A stretch of 64,000 nucleotides of DNA, taken from positions 4,588,001-4,652,000 of the forward strand of contig NZ_CP194041.2 in assembly GCF_050870875.2 (NCBI RefSeq), given 5' to 3'. Below are positions 44,966 to 54,131 of the stretch, piece after piece. Position 1 is the first letter of the stretch, and every line of letters starts with the position of its first letter. Origin of the DNA: Agarivorans sp050870875. GTDB lineage: Bacteria; Pseudomonadota; Gammaproteobacteria; Enterobacterales; Celerinatantimonadaceae. A program made the position numbers and the translations under genes. The notes under the pieces are model-generated. The model searched no databases, was not told the origin of the DNA, and saw only the letters and a list, made by a program, of their open reading frames with translations.

Positions 44966-45937
44966 ATGATTAGAACCTGGTTATCAAACAAACAACTCAG
45001 CGCACATCCTGGCGATGAGAGCCAAATAACCTGCTGGTCGGCTGATCCCGACAGCTATATTTGGATCGATATTGACCTTGCCCACAGCAAACAAGTCGAA
45101 GCAGCCATGTTACTGGAGCAGTTTCAATGTCACCCCTTAACTATTGTGGATGCATTTCGCGAGCGACACCCACCTAAAATAGAAGTCTTCGATGATCAGA
45201 TATTTATGATTTACCGCGGGATTGAACAGATCCTTGGTGAGCTCAAATTTGCTCATATGCAACTGGTCATATTAGTAGGTAAAAACTATTTGATTACCCT
45301 ACACAAAGGACGCTCCCAAGGCATCGAATCATTACTAAAGGATAGCTTTAGCAAGGACTTACTGGCACCACTGAACTTAGCCTGTCGGATCATGCATACC
45401 GCCTCTGGCTTATACCTCAACCAATTACTCGAATTCGAGACCCAACTCAGCGAAGTAGAAGAACAGATTAGCGTTCACGGTGATGACCAACTACTTGCCG
45501 ATATCACCCGCAAAAAAGCCAATATTGTGCGCCTCAGCAGAGTGTTCAATTACCATCTCAGCCTCAGCAGTAAATTACTACATCTTTGCCAACAAAATGC
45601 ATTTCAGCAAATTGCCGTCGATCCACCGGTGATCCAAGACTTACAGGACCGTTTTGAACGCTTGCACAGCTTAAATCAAATGTACTACAACATTTGCGGC
45701 GATCTGGTCGATGGCTACCTATCCATTAGCTCGCACAAACTCAACAATACCATGCGCATGCTCACTTTAATTACCGCGATATTTGTGCCCTTAAGTTTTT
45801 TAGCTGGGATCTACGGAATGAATTTTGAATTCATTCCGGAATTGCATTATCGCAATGCTTATTTCATCTTACTTGGCACGATGTTAAGCATCGCTTTGTC
45901 CTTAATCGCTATATTTAAATGGAAGAAGTGGTTCTAA
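44966..45937 (+). CDS. CorA/ZntB-family divalent cation channel
   Basis: A 323-residue member of the CorA family. A large cytoplasmic alpha/beta domain and long stalk helix lead to two C-terminal membrane helices. The selectivity motif is YGMNFEF between them, followed by TMLSIALSLIAIFKWKKWF with the basic C-terminus. ATG at 44966 has AAGGA seven bases upstream; the longer TTG frame start is rejected. CorA carries Mg2+, Co2+ or Ni2+; ZntB-like members carry zinc, and the sequence alone does not settle this. Confidence 0.9.
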   Translation: MIRTWLSNKQLSAHPGDESQITCWSADPDSYIWIDIDLAHSKQVEAAMLLEQFQCHPLTIVDAFRERHPPKIEVFDDQIFMIYRGIEQILGELKFAHMQLVILVGKNYLITLHKGRSQGIESLLKDSFSKDLLAPLNLACRIMHTASGLYLNQLLEFETQLSEVEEQISVHGDDQLLADITRKKANIVRLSRVFNYHLSLSSKLLHLCQQNAFQQIAVDPPVIQDLQDRFERLHSLNQMYYNICGDLVDGYLSISSHKLNNTMRMLTLITAIFVPLSFLAGIYGMNFEFIPELHYRNAYFILLGTMLSIALSLIAIFKWKKWF

Positions 45938-45942
45938 AAACA

Positions 45943-45970
45943 AAAAGCAGAGTCCTTTCACTCTGCTTTT
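45943..45970. terminator. Bidirectional intrinsic terminator
   Basis: AAAAGCAGAG-TCCTTTCA-CTCTGCTTTT, a 10-bp stem flanked by A-rich and T-rich stretches, between the convergent corA-like and aspartoacylase genes. Confidence 0.9.
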
Positions 45971-46009
45971 TTATCGATTGACTTTGTTTCTCATACGCTC
46001 AAGTTTGGC

Positions 46010-46906
46010 TCAACTCAGCTCGATGAACACTTTTTCTAACAGCGACATAGCCAAATTATTATCATAATAAGCGGCTTCGTTAATAAACGCGGGATAAACC
46101 GTGGTGTCACCTTGATAGAAAATATCTTCACCATCGAAACTACGGAAGATCGGATCTCCAGGCTTGATTGGTTTGAAATCTTGATCCTGAACATGGCTGT
46201 GCACCATGGCGACTCGCTCACCTTGTTCATTCAAGGGTAAACTAATGGTATCCAAATATTGGAAGGCTTCCACTTGCTGAGGTAGCACTGGCAAGCACTG
46301 TTGATTATACAACTCGACAAAGTCCAAAATATGCCCAGTCATGCTTTCCATTTGTTCCAATACATCTTGTCGTAGTACTGATTGCGGCTGTGGCCCAACC
46401 TCGATCAATACACCATACTTTCCGCAGCTTGCCAAAAACATGTGCTCGGCCATATCTTCCTCAACTTCATCGAGAAAAATCACCGCCTCAGGCATTTTCA
46501 TTTTTACGTAAGCCGCTAAGTGATTATAGAAAGCGTTCTGCTCCAAGAGGATCAGACAAGGCCCCATATTGGAAGTGGTATTGTGTAAATCAATCACTAA
46601 GTCAGTTTTTGGTGCCGACTTTGGACCCAGCTGTTGGTGTAATACTTTGGCTCGAGACTGCTCATAATTACTCAGCTGAAAATCGGCTAAGTCTTTACAG
46701 GCAAACTGACGGTTAAGATCGACGTCAATATAACGTTGGTTTTCTGCATGGGCCTTCGGATTGGCAAACACGGTGCTCACCTCGAGGCTAGGGCGAGCCA
46801 CCAACTGTGGCTGTTGCTGCCACTTGTTCAGCAGATAAATACCGCTAAATTCATTTCCGTGAGTACCACCAACAATGGCGACTTTAGTGAGCTTTGACAA
46901 CTGCAT
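46010..46906 (-). CDS. Aspartoacylase (N-acetylaspartate deacylase type)
   Basis: A zinc hydrolase of about 298 residues, strikingly like vertebrate aspartoacylase (ASPA), which splits N-acetyl-aspartate to acetate and aspartate. Ligands H16 and E19 (GGTHGNE) and H108 (DLHNTTSNMG), and catalytic E169 (LIEVGPQPQ) are all present. RYIDVDLNRQF, VLRQDVLEQM and TVYPAFINEAAYY match ASPA-specific stretches. The start is unclear: ATG 46906 has AAGGAG only two bases away, while TTG 46900 has ideal spacing. It stands alone with the opposite orientation to the magnesium genes. Confidence 0.85.
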   Translation of the reverse strand: MQLSKLTKVAIVGGTHGNEFSGIYLLNKWQQQPQLVARPSLEVSTVFANPKAHAENQRYIDVDLNRQFACKDLADFQLSNYEQSRAKVLHQQLGPKSAPKTDLVIDLHNTTSNMGPCLILLEQNAFYNHLAAYVKMKMPEAVIFLDEVEEDMAEHMFLASCGKYGVLIEVGPQPQSVLRQDVLEQMESMTGHILDFVELYNQQCLPVLPQQVEAFQYLDTISLPLNEQGERVAMVHSHVQDQDFKPIKPGDPIFRSFDGEDIFYQGDTTVYPAFINEAAYYDNNLAMSLLEKVFIELS

Positions 46907-47029
46907 TCTCCTTAAGCGCAAACTAATATAAGCAGCTGCGAGCTTAAAAGGAAAGTAACTCAAACTCAAGCTTAGCGACAGTTGACCTTCTGCCGCTTCA
47001 CTGTCGTTTAGCGCGAATGATATTGATCG

Positions 47030-48208
47030 TTAATCCGCGATATCTTGTTTGCTCAAGCGGTAAGCCTTTGGCGTTAATTCTAAATCCTTTTTAAATACCG
47101 CATACATGTATTGCAGCGAAGGATAACCGCACAATTCGGCAATATCGCTGGTCGAAAGCTCAGTATTTCTCAGTAAACTCATCGCTTGACCTAACTTAGC
47201 ATGATGGATTTCTTGATGAACCGAATGGCCAATATCATCTTTAAAACGGGTTTCTAAATTCGAACGAGATACCTTCACGTAATCCAAAACTTGATCCACC
47301 TTGATGCCCTTACAAGCGTTATGCCGAATAAAGTGCATCGCCTGGATCACAAAGGGGTCTTTTAAGGCTTTAAAATCCGTTGATTGCCGTTCGACTACCT
47401 GTTCTGGCCCCACCAACTGGCGTGTATGACTCAACTCTTGTCCTTGGAGTTGGCGATGTAACAACTTGGCAGCCTGAAAACCCATTTTGCGACAGCCCTG
47501 GGCCACCGAACTCAAAGATACGCGGCTCAAATAGCGAGTTAAATCTTCATCATCGATGCCAATCACCGACACCTTATCCGGTACAATAATCCCCAAATGA
47601 TCACATACCTGCAACAAATGGCGGGCTCGTGCATCTGAAACCGCTAAGATCCCCACAGGTTTAGGAACCGACTGCAACCAATCGGCCAAGCGATTCATAG
47701 CATATTGCCAAGACTCTGGTTGGGTATGTAAACCGCGATATAAAGCGCACTCATAACCATCGGCAGCCACTAATTGCTGAAATATCTGCTCCCGCTCGCT
47801 GGCCCAACGATTACTCGGGTCGGGCGGCATGCCATAGCAAGCAAAGTATTCCAAACCTTTAGCTTTTAAGTGTTCGTAGGCAGCGCTAACCAAGGCGCGA
47901 TTATCTGTGGCCACGTAAGGACACGCTGGATACTGTTGCGGGTTATCATAAGAACTCCCCACCGCCACCACTGGCACCTGAATACCGCTTAAAGCTTGTT
48001 CGATTTGCGGGTCATCAAAATCCGCAATGATGCCATCCCCAACCCAATGTTGAAGTTTATCGATTCGGCAACGAAAGTCTTCCTCAAGGAAGATATCCCA
48101 GTCGCATTGCGAAGCCTGCAAATAGTCCCCGATGCCCTTAATAATTTGTCGGTCATATACCTTATTCGCGTTAAACAATAGAGTAATTTTGAAGCGCTTA
48201 TCAAACAT
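47030..48208 (-). CDS. xylR: Xylose operon regulator XylR
   Basis: A 392-residue AraC-type activator with an N-terminal LacI/PBP-like D-xylose-binding domain (about 1-270) and a C-terminal AraC helix-turn-helix pair (about 285-390). It is very close to E. coli XylR: FKITLLFNANKVYDRQ, GIIAVS-like LAVSDARARHLLQVCDHL, IGIDDEDLTRYLSRV, VIQAMHFIRHNACKGIKVDQVLD, and the final helix CGYPSLQYMYAVFKK. ATG at 48208 gives the family N-terminus. It is divergent from xylB, and its likely targets are xylB and xylA in this window. Confidence 0.95.
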   Translation of the reverse strand: MFDKRFKITLLFNANKVYDRQIIKGIGDYLQASQCDWDIFLEEDFRCRIDKLQHWVGDGIIADFDDPQIEQALSGIQVPVVAVGSSYDNPQQYPACPYVATDNRALVSAAYEHLKAKGLEYFACYGMPPDPSNRWASEREQIFQQLVAADGYECALYRGLHTQPESWQYAMNRLADWLQSVPKPVGILAVSDARARHLLQVCDHLGIIVPDKVSVIGIDDEDLTRYLSRVSLSSVAQGCRKMGFQAAKLLHRQLQGQELSHTRQLVGPEQVVERQSTDFKALKDPFVIQAMHFIRHNACKGIKVDQVLDYVKVSRSNLETRFKDDIGHSVHQEIHHAKLGQAMSLLRNTELSTSDIAELCGYPSLQYMYAVFKKDLELTPKAYRLSKQDIAD

Positions 48209-48739
48209 TCCGGTTCCCATAGAGCAATCGCAAATACATTAAATTTACTATCTAAAAAAAGCGGCCTAAACGCCACCACTATAAATTGTAATGTGACTGC
48301 GATCATCCATGGCACCAAGCAAACTGTGAACTTAAGCACGCAGCAGAAAAACGCTACCCAGCAAGCAGTTTTCGTAATTGAGGCCCGCTTAAAAATAACG
48401 GCAGGATCGAGAAGATGATTTACCCAAATACCAAGGTCAATTGAACTTGGCTAGTTATTTTTACAAGCGCGAGTTGTTTATTAAAATGAGTCAGACCCAA
48501 TGCAGTGACGTCATCGACATCAATCATCAGACAACAAACAATAAATCAACCAGCGTTAAGACCCGCAGCGTCGACTCAAAGGTGTTACGCCTGCAGCTTT
48601 ATCTTAAGGATTCAGGCGTATCGGCTTCGCGAACCAAACGGCAGACTGCTGACTGTAATTTAAAAGCGATTATTTTGAATAAACCGACCGTCAACGTTCC
48701 ATCAGTTTTATTTAGCGGCAAAACGCATAAGGAAAAGCC
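48209..48739. other. xylR-xylB regulatory region
   Basis: About 530 bases between divergent xylR and xylB. It contains the 18-base motif shared with the xylA upstream region (48365-48382). A weak TGTGA-N6-GCACG half-conserved CRP-like site lies at 48325-48340. Frames here have no credible start and are judged non-coding. Confidence 0.55.
48365..48382 (+). promoter_or_regulatory. Putative XylR site upstream of xylB
   Basis: GCAGTTTTCGTAATTGAG differs at one base from the motif at 59555-59572 upstream of xylA. GCAGAAAAACG lies just upstream (48343-48353), with a match GCTGAAAATCG before the xylA copy. XylR ownership is inferred from the two target genes. Confidence 0.55.
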
Positions 48740-50191
48740 ATGTATATCGGAATTGATTTAGGTACCTCGGGAGTAAAGGTTGTTTTGCTTGGAGAACAAG
48801 GTGAGCTGTTAAGCCAAGCCAGCGCCAGTTTAGAAGTATCACGACCGCAAGCGCTTTGGTCTGAACAAGCCCCGCAAGACTGGTGGCAAGCGTGTCAGCA
48901 GGCTCTGGACAACTTATGCCAGCAACACGATCTCGCAACCGTCAAAGCGATAGGCCTGAGTGGTCAAATGCATGGTGCCACCCTACTCGATAAAAACGCA
49001 CAAGTATTACGACCAGCGATCCTATGGAACGATGGTCGTAGCGCTCGCCAATGTACTGCCATCGAACACAGCGTGGAAAATTCGCGAAGCATCGTTGGCA
49101 ATCTAATGATGCCCGGCTTTACCGCACCCAAACTGCTTTGGGTGCGCCAACATGAACCGGAAATTTTTGCCCAAATCGATAAAGTTCTGCTACCCAAAGA
49201 CTACCTCCGTTATTTACTCTCGGGCAACTTTGCCTCTGATATGTCCGATGCCGCAGGTACGATGTGGTTAGACGTGGCAAAACGAGATTGGAGTGATGTC
49301 ATGCTGGCTGCAACTGGCTTAAACCGTAGCCAAATGCCAAAACTATTTGAAGGCTGTGAAATCACCGGCCAGTTAAAAGCTGAGTTGGCAGAACGCTGGG
49401 GCATGGGATCGGTCCCCTTAGTGGCTGGCGGGGGCGACAATGCCGCGGGAGCCATCGGAGTCGGGATCACTAAACCCGGCCAGGCCATGTTGTCGTTGGG
49501 CACCTCTGGAGTCTATTTCGCGGTGAGTGATGGTTATCTCAGTAATCCTGAGTCGGCGCTACATAGCTTCTGTCATGCTCTGCCCAATACTTGGCATAAT
49601 ATGTCGGTCATTTTAAGTGCCGCTTCCTGCCTTGATTGGGTTGTTAAACTCACCGGGCAAAGCGATGTCGCTAGTATGCTCGCCGCTGTAGAGGCAGCGC
49701 CACCCGTAGACAATAAGCTGCTCTTCTTACCCTATCTCAGTGGCGAACGCACGCCTCACAACAACCCCGAGGCAAGCGGCGTATTCTTTGGGCTCACTCA
49801 TAGTAGTGGCCCACTCGATCTTTGCCGCGCAGTCTTGGAAGGCGTAGCATTTGCCTTCGCCGACGGCTTAGACGCCCTGCATGCGACCGGATTAAAAGCC
49901 AATGACATCACCCTCATTGGTGGTGGTGCTCGCAGCCCTTATTGGCGGCAAATGCTGGCCGATATCCTCGGACAAAAACTTAGCTATCGCTTAGGGGGAG
50001 AGGTGGGGCCCGCCTTGGGTGCCGCTCGCTTGGCGCAATTGGGAGTGAGTCACAAGGCAGATTTAGATGTTATCTGCCCGGTTCCGGAATTAGTCGAAGT
50101 GCATCATGTAGATGCCAAACGACAAGCCTACTACGCCCAGCGACGCGAAACCTTTAAGGCCCTATACCAGCAGCTAAAACCCATATTTTAA
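48740..50191 (+). CDS. xylB: Xylulokinase
   Basis: FGGY-family kinase phosphorylating D-xylulose to xylulose 5-phosphate in the cytoplasm. At 483 residues it matches the family length. YIGIDLGTSGVKVVLL is phosphate loop 1, ALWSEQAPQDWW and LSGQMHGATLLD are substrate-side signatures, WNDGRSARQC follows, and the second domain has SLGTSGVYF and LIGGGARSPYWRQMLADILG. AAGGAAAAG precedes the ATG. Downstream, after a long gap, a transaldolase gene continues the pentose route; xylA is 9.5 kb away. Confidence 0.96.
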   Translation: MYIGIDLGTSGVKVVLLGEQGELLSQASASLEVSRPQALWSEQAPQDWWQACQQALDNLCQQHDLATVKAIGLSGQMHGATLLDKNAQVLRPAILWNDGRSARQCTAIEHSVENSRSIVGNLMMPGFTAPKLLWVRQHEPEIFAQIDKVLLPKDYLRYLLSGNFASDMSDAAGTMWLDVAKRDWSDVMLAATGLNRSQMPKLFEGCEITGQLKAELAERWGMGSVPLVAGGGDNAAGAIGVGITKPGQAMLSLGTSGVYFAVSDGYLSNPESALHSFCHALPNTWHNMSVILSAASCLDWVVKLTGQSDVASMLAAVEAAPPVDNKLLFLPYLSGERTPHNNPEASGVFFGLTHSSGPLDLCRAVLEGVAFAFADGLDALHATGLKANDITLIGGGARSPYWRQMLADILGQKLSYRLGGEVGPALGAARLAQLGVSHKADLDVICPVPELVEVHHVDAKRQAYYAQRRETFKALYQQLKPIF

Positions 50192-50750
50192 AAGCTTGTA
50201 AATAACTGAGCACAAAATCTAAACCGAATGGCGAAAAACCATTTATCTGGCCCTTATTCGCCACGTGAACTAGCAACGATGATCGAATAGCTATGTACGA
50301 CATGAAGCCATCGCCTGGTGATGGCTTCAGTTCCTGGTCATGCTAACCAGACCGAAAATAGCCAATAAAACTTTATATTGTCTTCGCTGCTTTAGCTATC
50401 GACCTTGAGAACAACATATAAGGTAAGCATAGATGGACATTTTCGCTGTTGTTTTCACTCCACGCGCTAAGCATATTTATTTCTTTAACAAATCGGCGCA
50501 CCATGCTTAAGGAGTGTTTACCAAGACTTGATAGCCGACTTTTGTAGCAAAAAAAAATTCTGCAAATGTGAGCTGGGTCGAGGCAATGAAAATTCAGCAT
50601 TTCTACGCGAAAAACAGTAATTGCACTCAACTGCCGATATGGCATTTTAATAAGGACAAAAGCTTCGCTTTGGTCTTCGAGCCTCAAGCAATCATGAGGA
50701 ATCAAGGCCATTCTCAACTTAAGCTTGAATGACAAGGGTATATGCATCTT
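50192..50750. other. Long xylB-transaldolase intergenic region
   Basis: About 559 bases. A 10-bp hairpin follows xylB (separate entry). GTAATTG at 50617-50623 after GCGAAAAACA faintly recalls the xyl motif. An antisense frame of 124 codons covers 50373-50747 but has no homology I recognise and runs into the transaldolase 5' region, so I do not call it. Confidence 0.4.
50303..50329 (+). terminator. Hairpin downstream of xylB
   Basis: TGAAGCCATC-GCCTGGT-GATGGCTTCA, a 10-bp stem 110 bases after the xylB stop. The T-run is poor, so it may be an attenuator, processing site or weak terminator. Confidence 0.5.
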
Positions 50751-51710
50751 ATGAGTTCTCTACTAAGCCAATTAAAACAATACACTACCGTTGTCGCCGA
50801 TACCGGCGATTTAGAAACCATGCGTAAATTCTCCCCTGAAGACGCGACGACTAATCCTTCGCTGATTGTTAAAGCGCTTGGTTTAACAGAGTATTCGAGT
50901 TTACTAAAAGACGTTGCCACATGGGCAAAGACCCAAAGTGAACAGCTCAATGAGCAGGTCAATCTGGCTGCAGATAAATTAGTCGTCACCATTGGTTGCA
51001 AAGTTCTAGAATTAGTTCCTGGCCGCATTTCTACAGAGGTTGATGCACGTTTATCTTTTGACACCGAAGCGACGATTAACAAGGCTCGTCGACTCATCGA
51101 ATTGTATCAAGCCGCCGGCATCGATAAGCAACGAGTACTGATCAAAGTCGCCGCCACTTGGCAAGGGATCCGCGCAGCCGAAGTATTAGAAAAAGAAGGC
51201 ATCAACTGTAATTTAACCTTGTTGTTTTCCTTTGCCCAGGCCCGAGCTTGTGCCGAAGCGGGAGTATTTTTAATCTCTCCCTTTGTCGGCCGTATCTTGG
51301 ACTGGTACAAAGCCAAACAACCGGAAGCGGACTTCAGCGGCGCAAGCGATCCTGGAGTGATCTCGGTCACCGAGATTTACAACTACTACAAACAGCACGG
51401 CTATTCGACCGTGGTGATGGGTGCAAGTTTTCGCAATACCAGTGAAATCCTTGAACTCGCGGGTTGTGACCGACTCACCATTGGCCCAGCCTTATTGGAA
51501 GAGTTGGCCCAGAGTGAAGCCAATCTCAGCCCTCGCTTAGTCGATAAAGGCGTCAGCGCCGTTCGCCCAGAGCCACTAAACGAAGCCGCGTTTTACTGGG
51601 GACATAACCAAGATGCAATGGCCACCGAGAAACTTGCCGAAGGGATCCGTACCTTCGCTCTTGATCAAGAAAAACTCGACAAGATGCTGATTGAAGCGCT
51701 TCAAGCTTAA
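50751..51710 (+). CDS. tal: Transaldolase
   Basis: Pentose-phosphate enzyme transferring dihydroxyacetone units between sedoheptulose 7-phosphate and glyceraldehyde 3-phosphate. The 319 residues align with E. coli TalB, and the Schiff-base lysine falls at K132 (VLIKVAATWQG), as in TalB. DATTNPSLI, GRISTEVDARLSFDTEA, LLFSFAQARACAEAGV and GRILDWYK are intact. ATG at 50751 gives the family start; an in-frame ATG at 50742 sits close behind AAGGG and is possible. Its position beside xylB supports xylose catabolism. Confidence 0.95.
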   Translation: MSSLLSQLKQYTTVVADTGDLETMRKFSPEDATTNPSLIVKALGLTEYSSLLKDVATWAKTQSEQLNEQVNLAADKLVVTIGCKVLELVPGRISTEVDARLSFDTEATINKARRLIELYQAAGIDKQRVLIKVAATWQGIRAAEVLEKEGINCNLTLLFSFAQARACAEAGVFLISPFVGRILDWYKAKQPEADFSGASDPGVISVTEIYNYYKQHGYSTVVMGASFRNTSEILELAGCDRLTIGPALLEELAQSEANLSPRLVDKGVSAVRPEPLNEAAFYWGHNQDAMATEKLAEGIRTFALDQEKLDKMLIEALQA

Positions 51711-51733
51711 GCCTTTGCAAGCAAATTAAAACC

Positions 51734-51768
51734 ACAGGGCAATAGCTTAGTAAGTTTTATTGCCCTGT
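51734..51768 (+). terminator. Hairpin downstream of transaldolase gene
   Basis: ACAGGGCAATA and TATTGCCCTGT form an 11-bp stem about 24 bases after the stop, followed by CTCTGTTC. Probable terminator with a modest T tract. Confidence 0.65.
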
Positions 51769-51908
51769 CTCTGTTCAATAAAAGCGAAGCATCGCACCCT
51801 ATTTACAGAAAACAAAATAAAATACTCACATTCTGTCTCCAAACCCAATTCCAAATATTGACTCGCGGTCTATACTAGTAGGCATAACCATCTAAAAAGG
51901 AATGCTAA

Positions 51909-52646
51909 GTGAGAGATATTTGGAAGCTGATATTCTGGCTAAGCATCAGCAGTCTGAATAGTGTTCAAGCGCATGAGCTGCGCCTAATTTACCCCGACTT
52001 CCCTCCTTTTACTTATGCCAAGAGTGGAGAGCCAGCCGCGGGAAATTTTTTGCTCGATCAAATCATGAAAAAGCTCAAGCAACCTTATCAAAGTCGTCAA
52101 GTACCTAACTATAAACGAGCACTTAACGATATTGAGAGAAACTTAGCCGACGGTTTTTTCTTTGCTTCGCAAAACCAAAAACGCGATCAAGTTGCCCAAT
52201 TCTCCAAACCGCTATTAGTCAATAACTGGAGTTGGTTTTTCCGCCAAGAAAATTTTCTAGACCCACACTCTAAAGACTTTAAAGCGAAGGCCAAAATAGC
52301 TTCCCTTGAAGGAACCAATACCTTAACCTGGCTAAAAAACAACCACTACAAAGTGGTCGGCAAACAAAACGATGTAGTCAAGTTAGCCCAGTTACTCTTT
52401 GATTTAAAAAGAATTGATGCGGCTTTCTTGTCTGCAGAGGTATTTAAATATAATGCCATTCACAGTAACATGCGCAATGGCCAGTACATCGAGGTCGTGC
52501 AGCGTTCCGCCCCCTTTGGGATCTATATTTCCAAAGCCTACATAGAGGAACACCCTCAATTTATGCCAATGCTCAATCAAGCGATTGACCAAGTACAAAA
52601 ACAATATTTGCCCAAAACCCACACCCTGTCAGAACTAAAACGCTAA
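51909..52646 (+). CDS. Periplasmic solute-binding protein, family 3-like
   Basis: A 245-residue exported protein. The signal peptide is about residues 1-21 (LIFWLSISSLNSVQA). The mature part has HELRLIYPDFPPFTYAKSGEPAAGNFLLDQIMKKL, FFFASQNQKRDQVAQFSKPLLVNNW and a late FGIYISKAYIEEHPQFMPML. The GTG start is supported by AAGGA seven bases upstream. It lacks neighbouring transporter subunits and resembles the protein at 16015-16803 in order of motifs (late G-x-YIS with EHP), so they are likely paralogues used in sensing or unknown uptake. Confidence 0.75.
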   Translation: MRDIWKLIFWLSISSLNSVQAHELRLIYPDFPPFTYAKSGEPAAGNFLLDQIMKKLKQPYQSRQVPNYKRALNDIERNLADGFFFASQNQKRDQVAQFSKPLLVNNWSWFFRQENFLDPHSKDFKAKAKIASLEGTNTLTWLKNNHYKVVGKQNDVVKLAQLLFDLKRIDAAFLSAEVFKYNAIHSNMRNGQYIEVVQRSAPFGIYISKAYIEEHPQFMPMLNQAIDQVQKQYLPKTHTLSELKR

Positions 52647-52901
52647 AACGATCGCCAACAAACACACCACATCACTCGCTTGGTGCTACCGTATTACGCC
52701 AAACTCGATTACAATCGAAGCAAGCTTTAAGCTTGCTAAAGCTACATACTCATGACAGTAAGCACTTATTCTAACTACAATTTATGCTCACTATTACTGA
52801 CATAGCTCAGCAAGTATATTCAAATGGTAATAATAATTGATATCATGTGAGCAACACTGTCCAATCAAACCCCGTCGCGCTCACAACAAGGAGTTAAGTC
52901 G

Positions 52902-53930
52902 TTGAAAACCATCTCCGATATTGCGGAAATAGCCGGCGTATCGAAATCTACCGTTTCCCGGGTATTAAACAAACGACCAGGCGTTAATGCTGTGGTGAGG
53001 GCCAAAGTACAAGCTTTAATCGACGAAACCAATTTCACCGCCAATATCGCCGCCAAAAACTTAAAGGCCCGCAACTCTGATACGATTGGCGTGATAGTCC
53101 CCTTGCTTACCTCTAAGTCAGTCGCCGCGATGGTACAAGGTTTGAGCGAGGTGATTGAAACAGAAGGTATGCAAACCCTGTTAATGAATGCGGGCATGCA
53201 GATAGAGAAAACCAATAACCATATCAAAACCCTGAATTCAAAGGGGGTCGACGGTATTATTGTATTCATGGCTGGCTACAATCAGGAGTTACTCTCTACC
53301 CTAAAACAATCTGCGGCGCCGGTGGTGATCGTTGGCCAGGATCTTTCTTTACATGGTCTCACCAGTGTCTTTTTCGATGATTATCGCAGCGGATTTATTG
53401 CTGGCAGTCAATTACTCAAACTAGGCTGTAAACAGTTAATGTTTGTTGGCGTGCCTCAGAGTGATGTGGCGGTGGGTCGACAGCGTTTGCGAGGATTTGT
53501 CGATGCGCTCGATCTTGCAGATGTTGATTGCCGCTATCAAACCGATTGTGATTTTAACCTGGAGTCTGGTTACCAACAGGCCAAACTGGCACTCAGCACT
53601 GGATATCGACCCGATGGTGTGTTTGCAGTTACCGACCGCCTCGCTGCAGGTAGTATTAGAGCCTTACGCGAACAGGGCTTACTCATCGGTCAAGATGTGG
53701 CAGTAATTGGTGTCGGCGATGACGAGCTATGTACCGTCTTAGAGCCACCCTTGGCATCCCTGCATTATGACTACCAGCTGGTGGGCCAAGAAGCGGCCTC
53801 GGTATTAATCAAGCAATTGCGAGAGAAGCCCTTAACTGATGTAGCTTTTTCCTACCAGGGGCTTTTTACTGAAAGAGAATCCTACGCATTAAAAAAGCAG
53901 CCAAAGAAGCAGGCTGCTAAAAGCGAGTAA
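52902..53930 (+). CDS. scrR: LacI-family sucrose operon repressor
   Basis: A 342-residue repressor. The N-terminal HTH with hinge helix is KTISDIAEIAGVSKSTVSRVLN, followed by a periplasmic-binding-like domain for the inducer, normally fructose or fructose 1-phosphate for ScrR. It starts at TTG 52902, with AAGGAG eight bases upstream. It converges on scrA, and three matching operators occur before scrA, the porin gene and scrB but none before its own gene, so it is probably not autorepressed. The basic C-terminal tail is unusual but short. Assignment to sucrose rests on context. Confidence 0.85.
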   Translation: MKTISDIAEIAGVSKSTVSRVLNKRPGVNAVVRAKVQALIDETNFTANIAAKNLKARNSDTIGVIVPLLTSKSVAAMVQGLSEVIETEGMQTLLMNAGMQIEKTNNHIKTLNSKGVDGIIVFMAGYNQELLSTLKQSAAPVVIVGQDLSLHGLTSVFFDDYRSGFIAGSQLLKLGCKQLMFVGVPQSDVAVGRQRLRGFVDALDLADVDCRYQTDCDFNLESGYQQAKLALSTGYRPDGVFAVTDRLAAGSIRALREQGLLIGQDVAVIGVGDDELCTVLEPPLASLHYDYQLVGQEAASVLIKQLREKPLTDVAFSYQGLFTERESYALKKQPKKQAAKSE

Positions 53931-53937
53931 AACTTGA

Positions 53938-53963
53938 GGTAACGGCAACTCATCGCCGCTACC
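53938..53963 (+). terminator. Intrinsic terminator of scrR
   Basis: GGTAACGGC and GCCGCTACC pair with one G-U, 8-base loop, followed by CTTATTATT. Located 8 bases after the stop. Confidence 0.65.
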
Positions 53964-54105
53964 CTTATTATTCTGATACCAAGATCATTCAATAAAAACC
54001 AATGCCCTTGGTCTCCGATAACCTCACTGCTCACCCCAAGGTAGGGAATTATTTACCGGAACTGTGGCGCTCAATGAGGGGTCACACAGGAAATATAACC
54101 AAACT

Positions 54106-54126
54106 GATGGCGGCATGACCGCCATC
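54106..54126 (-). terminator. Hairpin at the end of scrA
   Basis: GATGGCGG-TCATG-CCGCCATC on the minus strand starts just past the scrA stop codon. The following T content is low, so terminator strength is uncertain. Confidence 0.55.
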
Positions 54127-54131
54127 TTCAA

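Noticed and set aside
48325..48340. TGTGA-N6-GCACG as a CRP site for xylR/xylB
   Set aside because: Only one half matches the CRP pattern; too weak to list as a feature, though position is suitable.
48441..48761. A 106-codon frame upstream of xylB
   Set aside because: It runs into the xylB 5' end in another frame, has low-complexity polar composition and no start context; the region looks regulatory.
50373..50747. A 124-codon antisense frame upstream of transaldolase
   Set aside because: Cysteine- and serine-rich random-looking product, no homology I recognise, and its start sits on the transaldolase ribosome-binding region.
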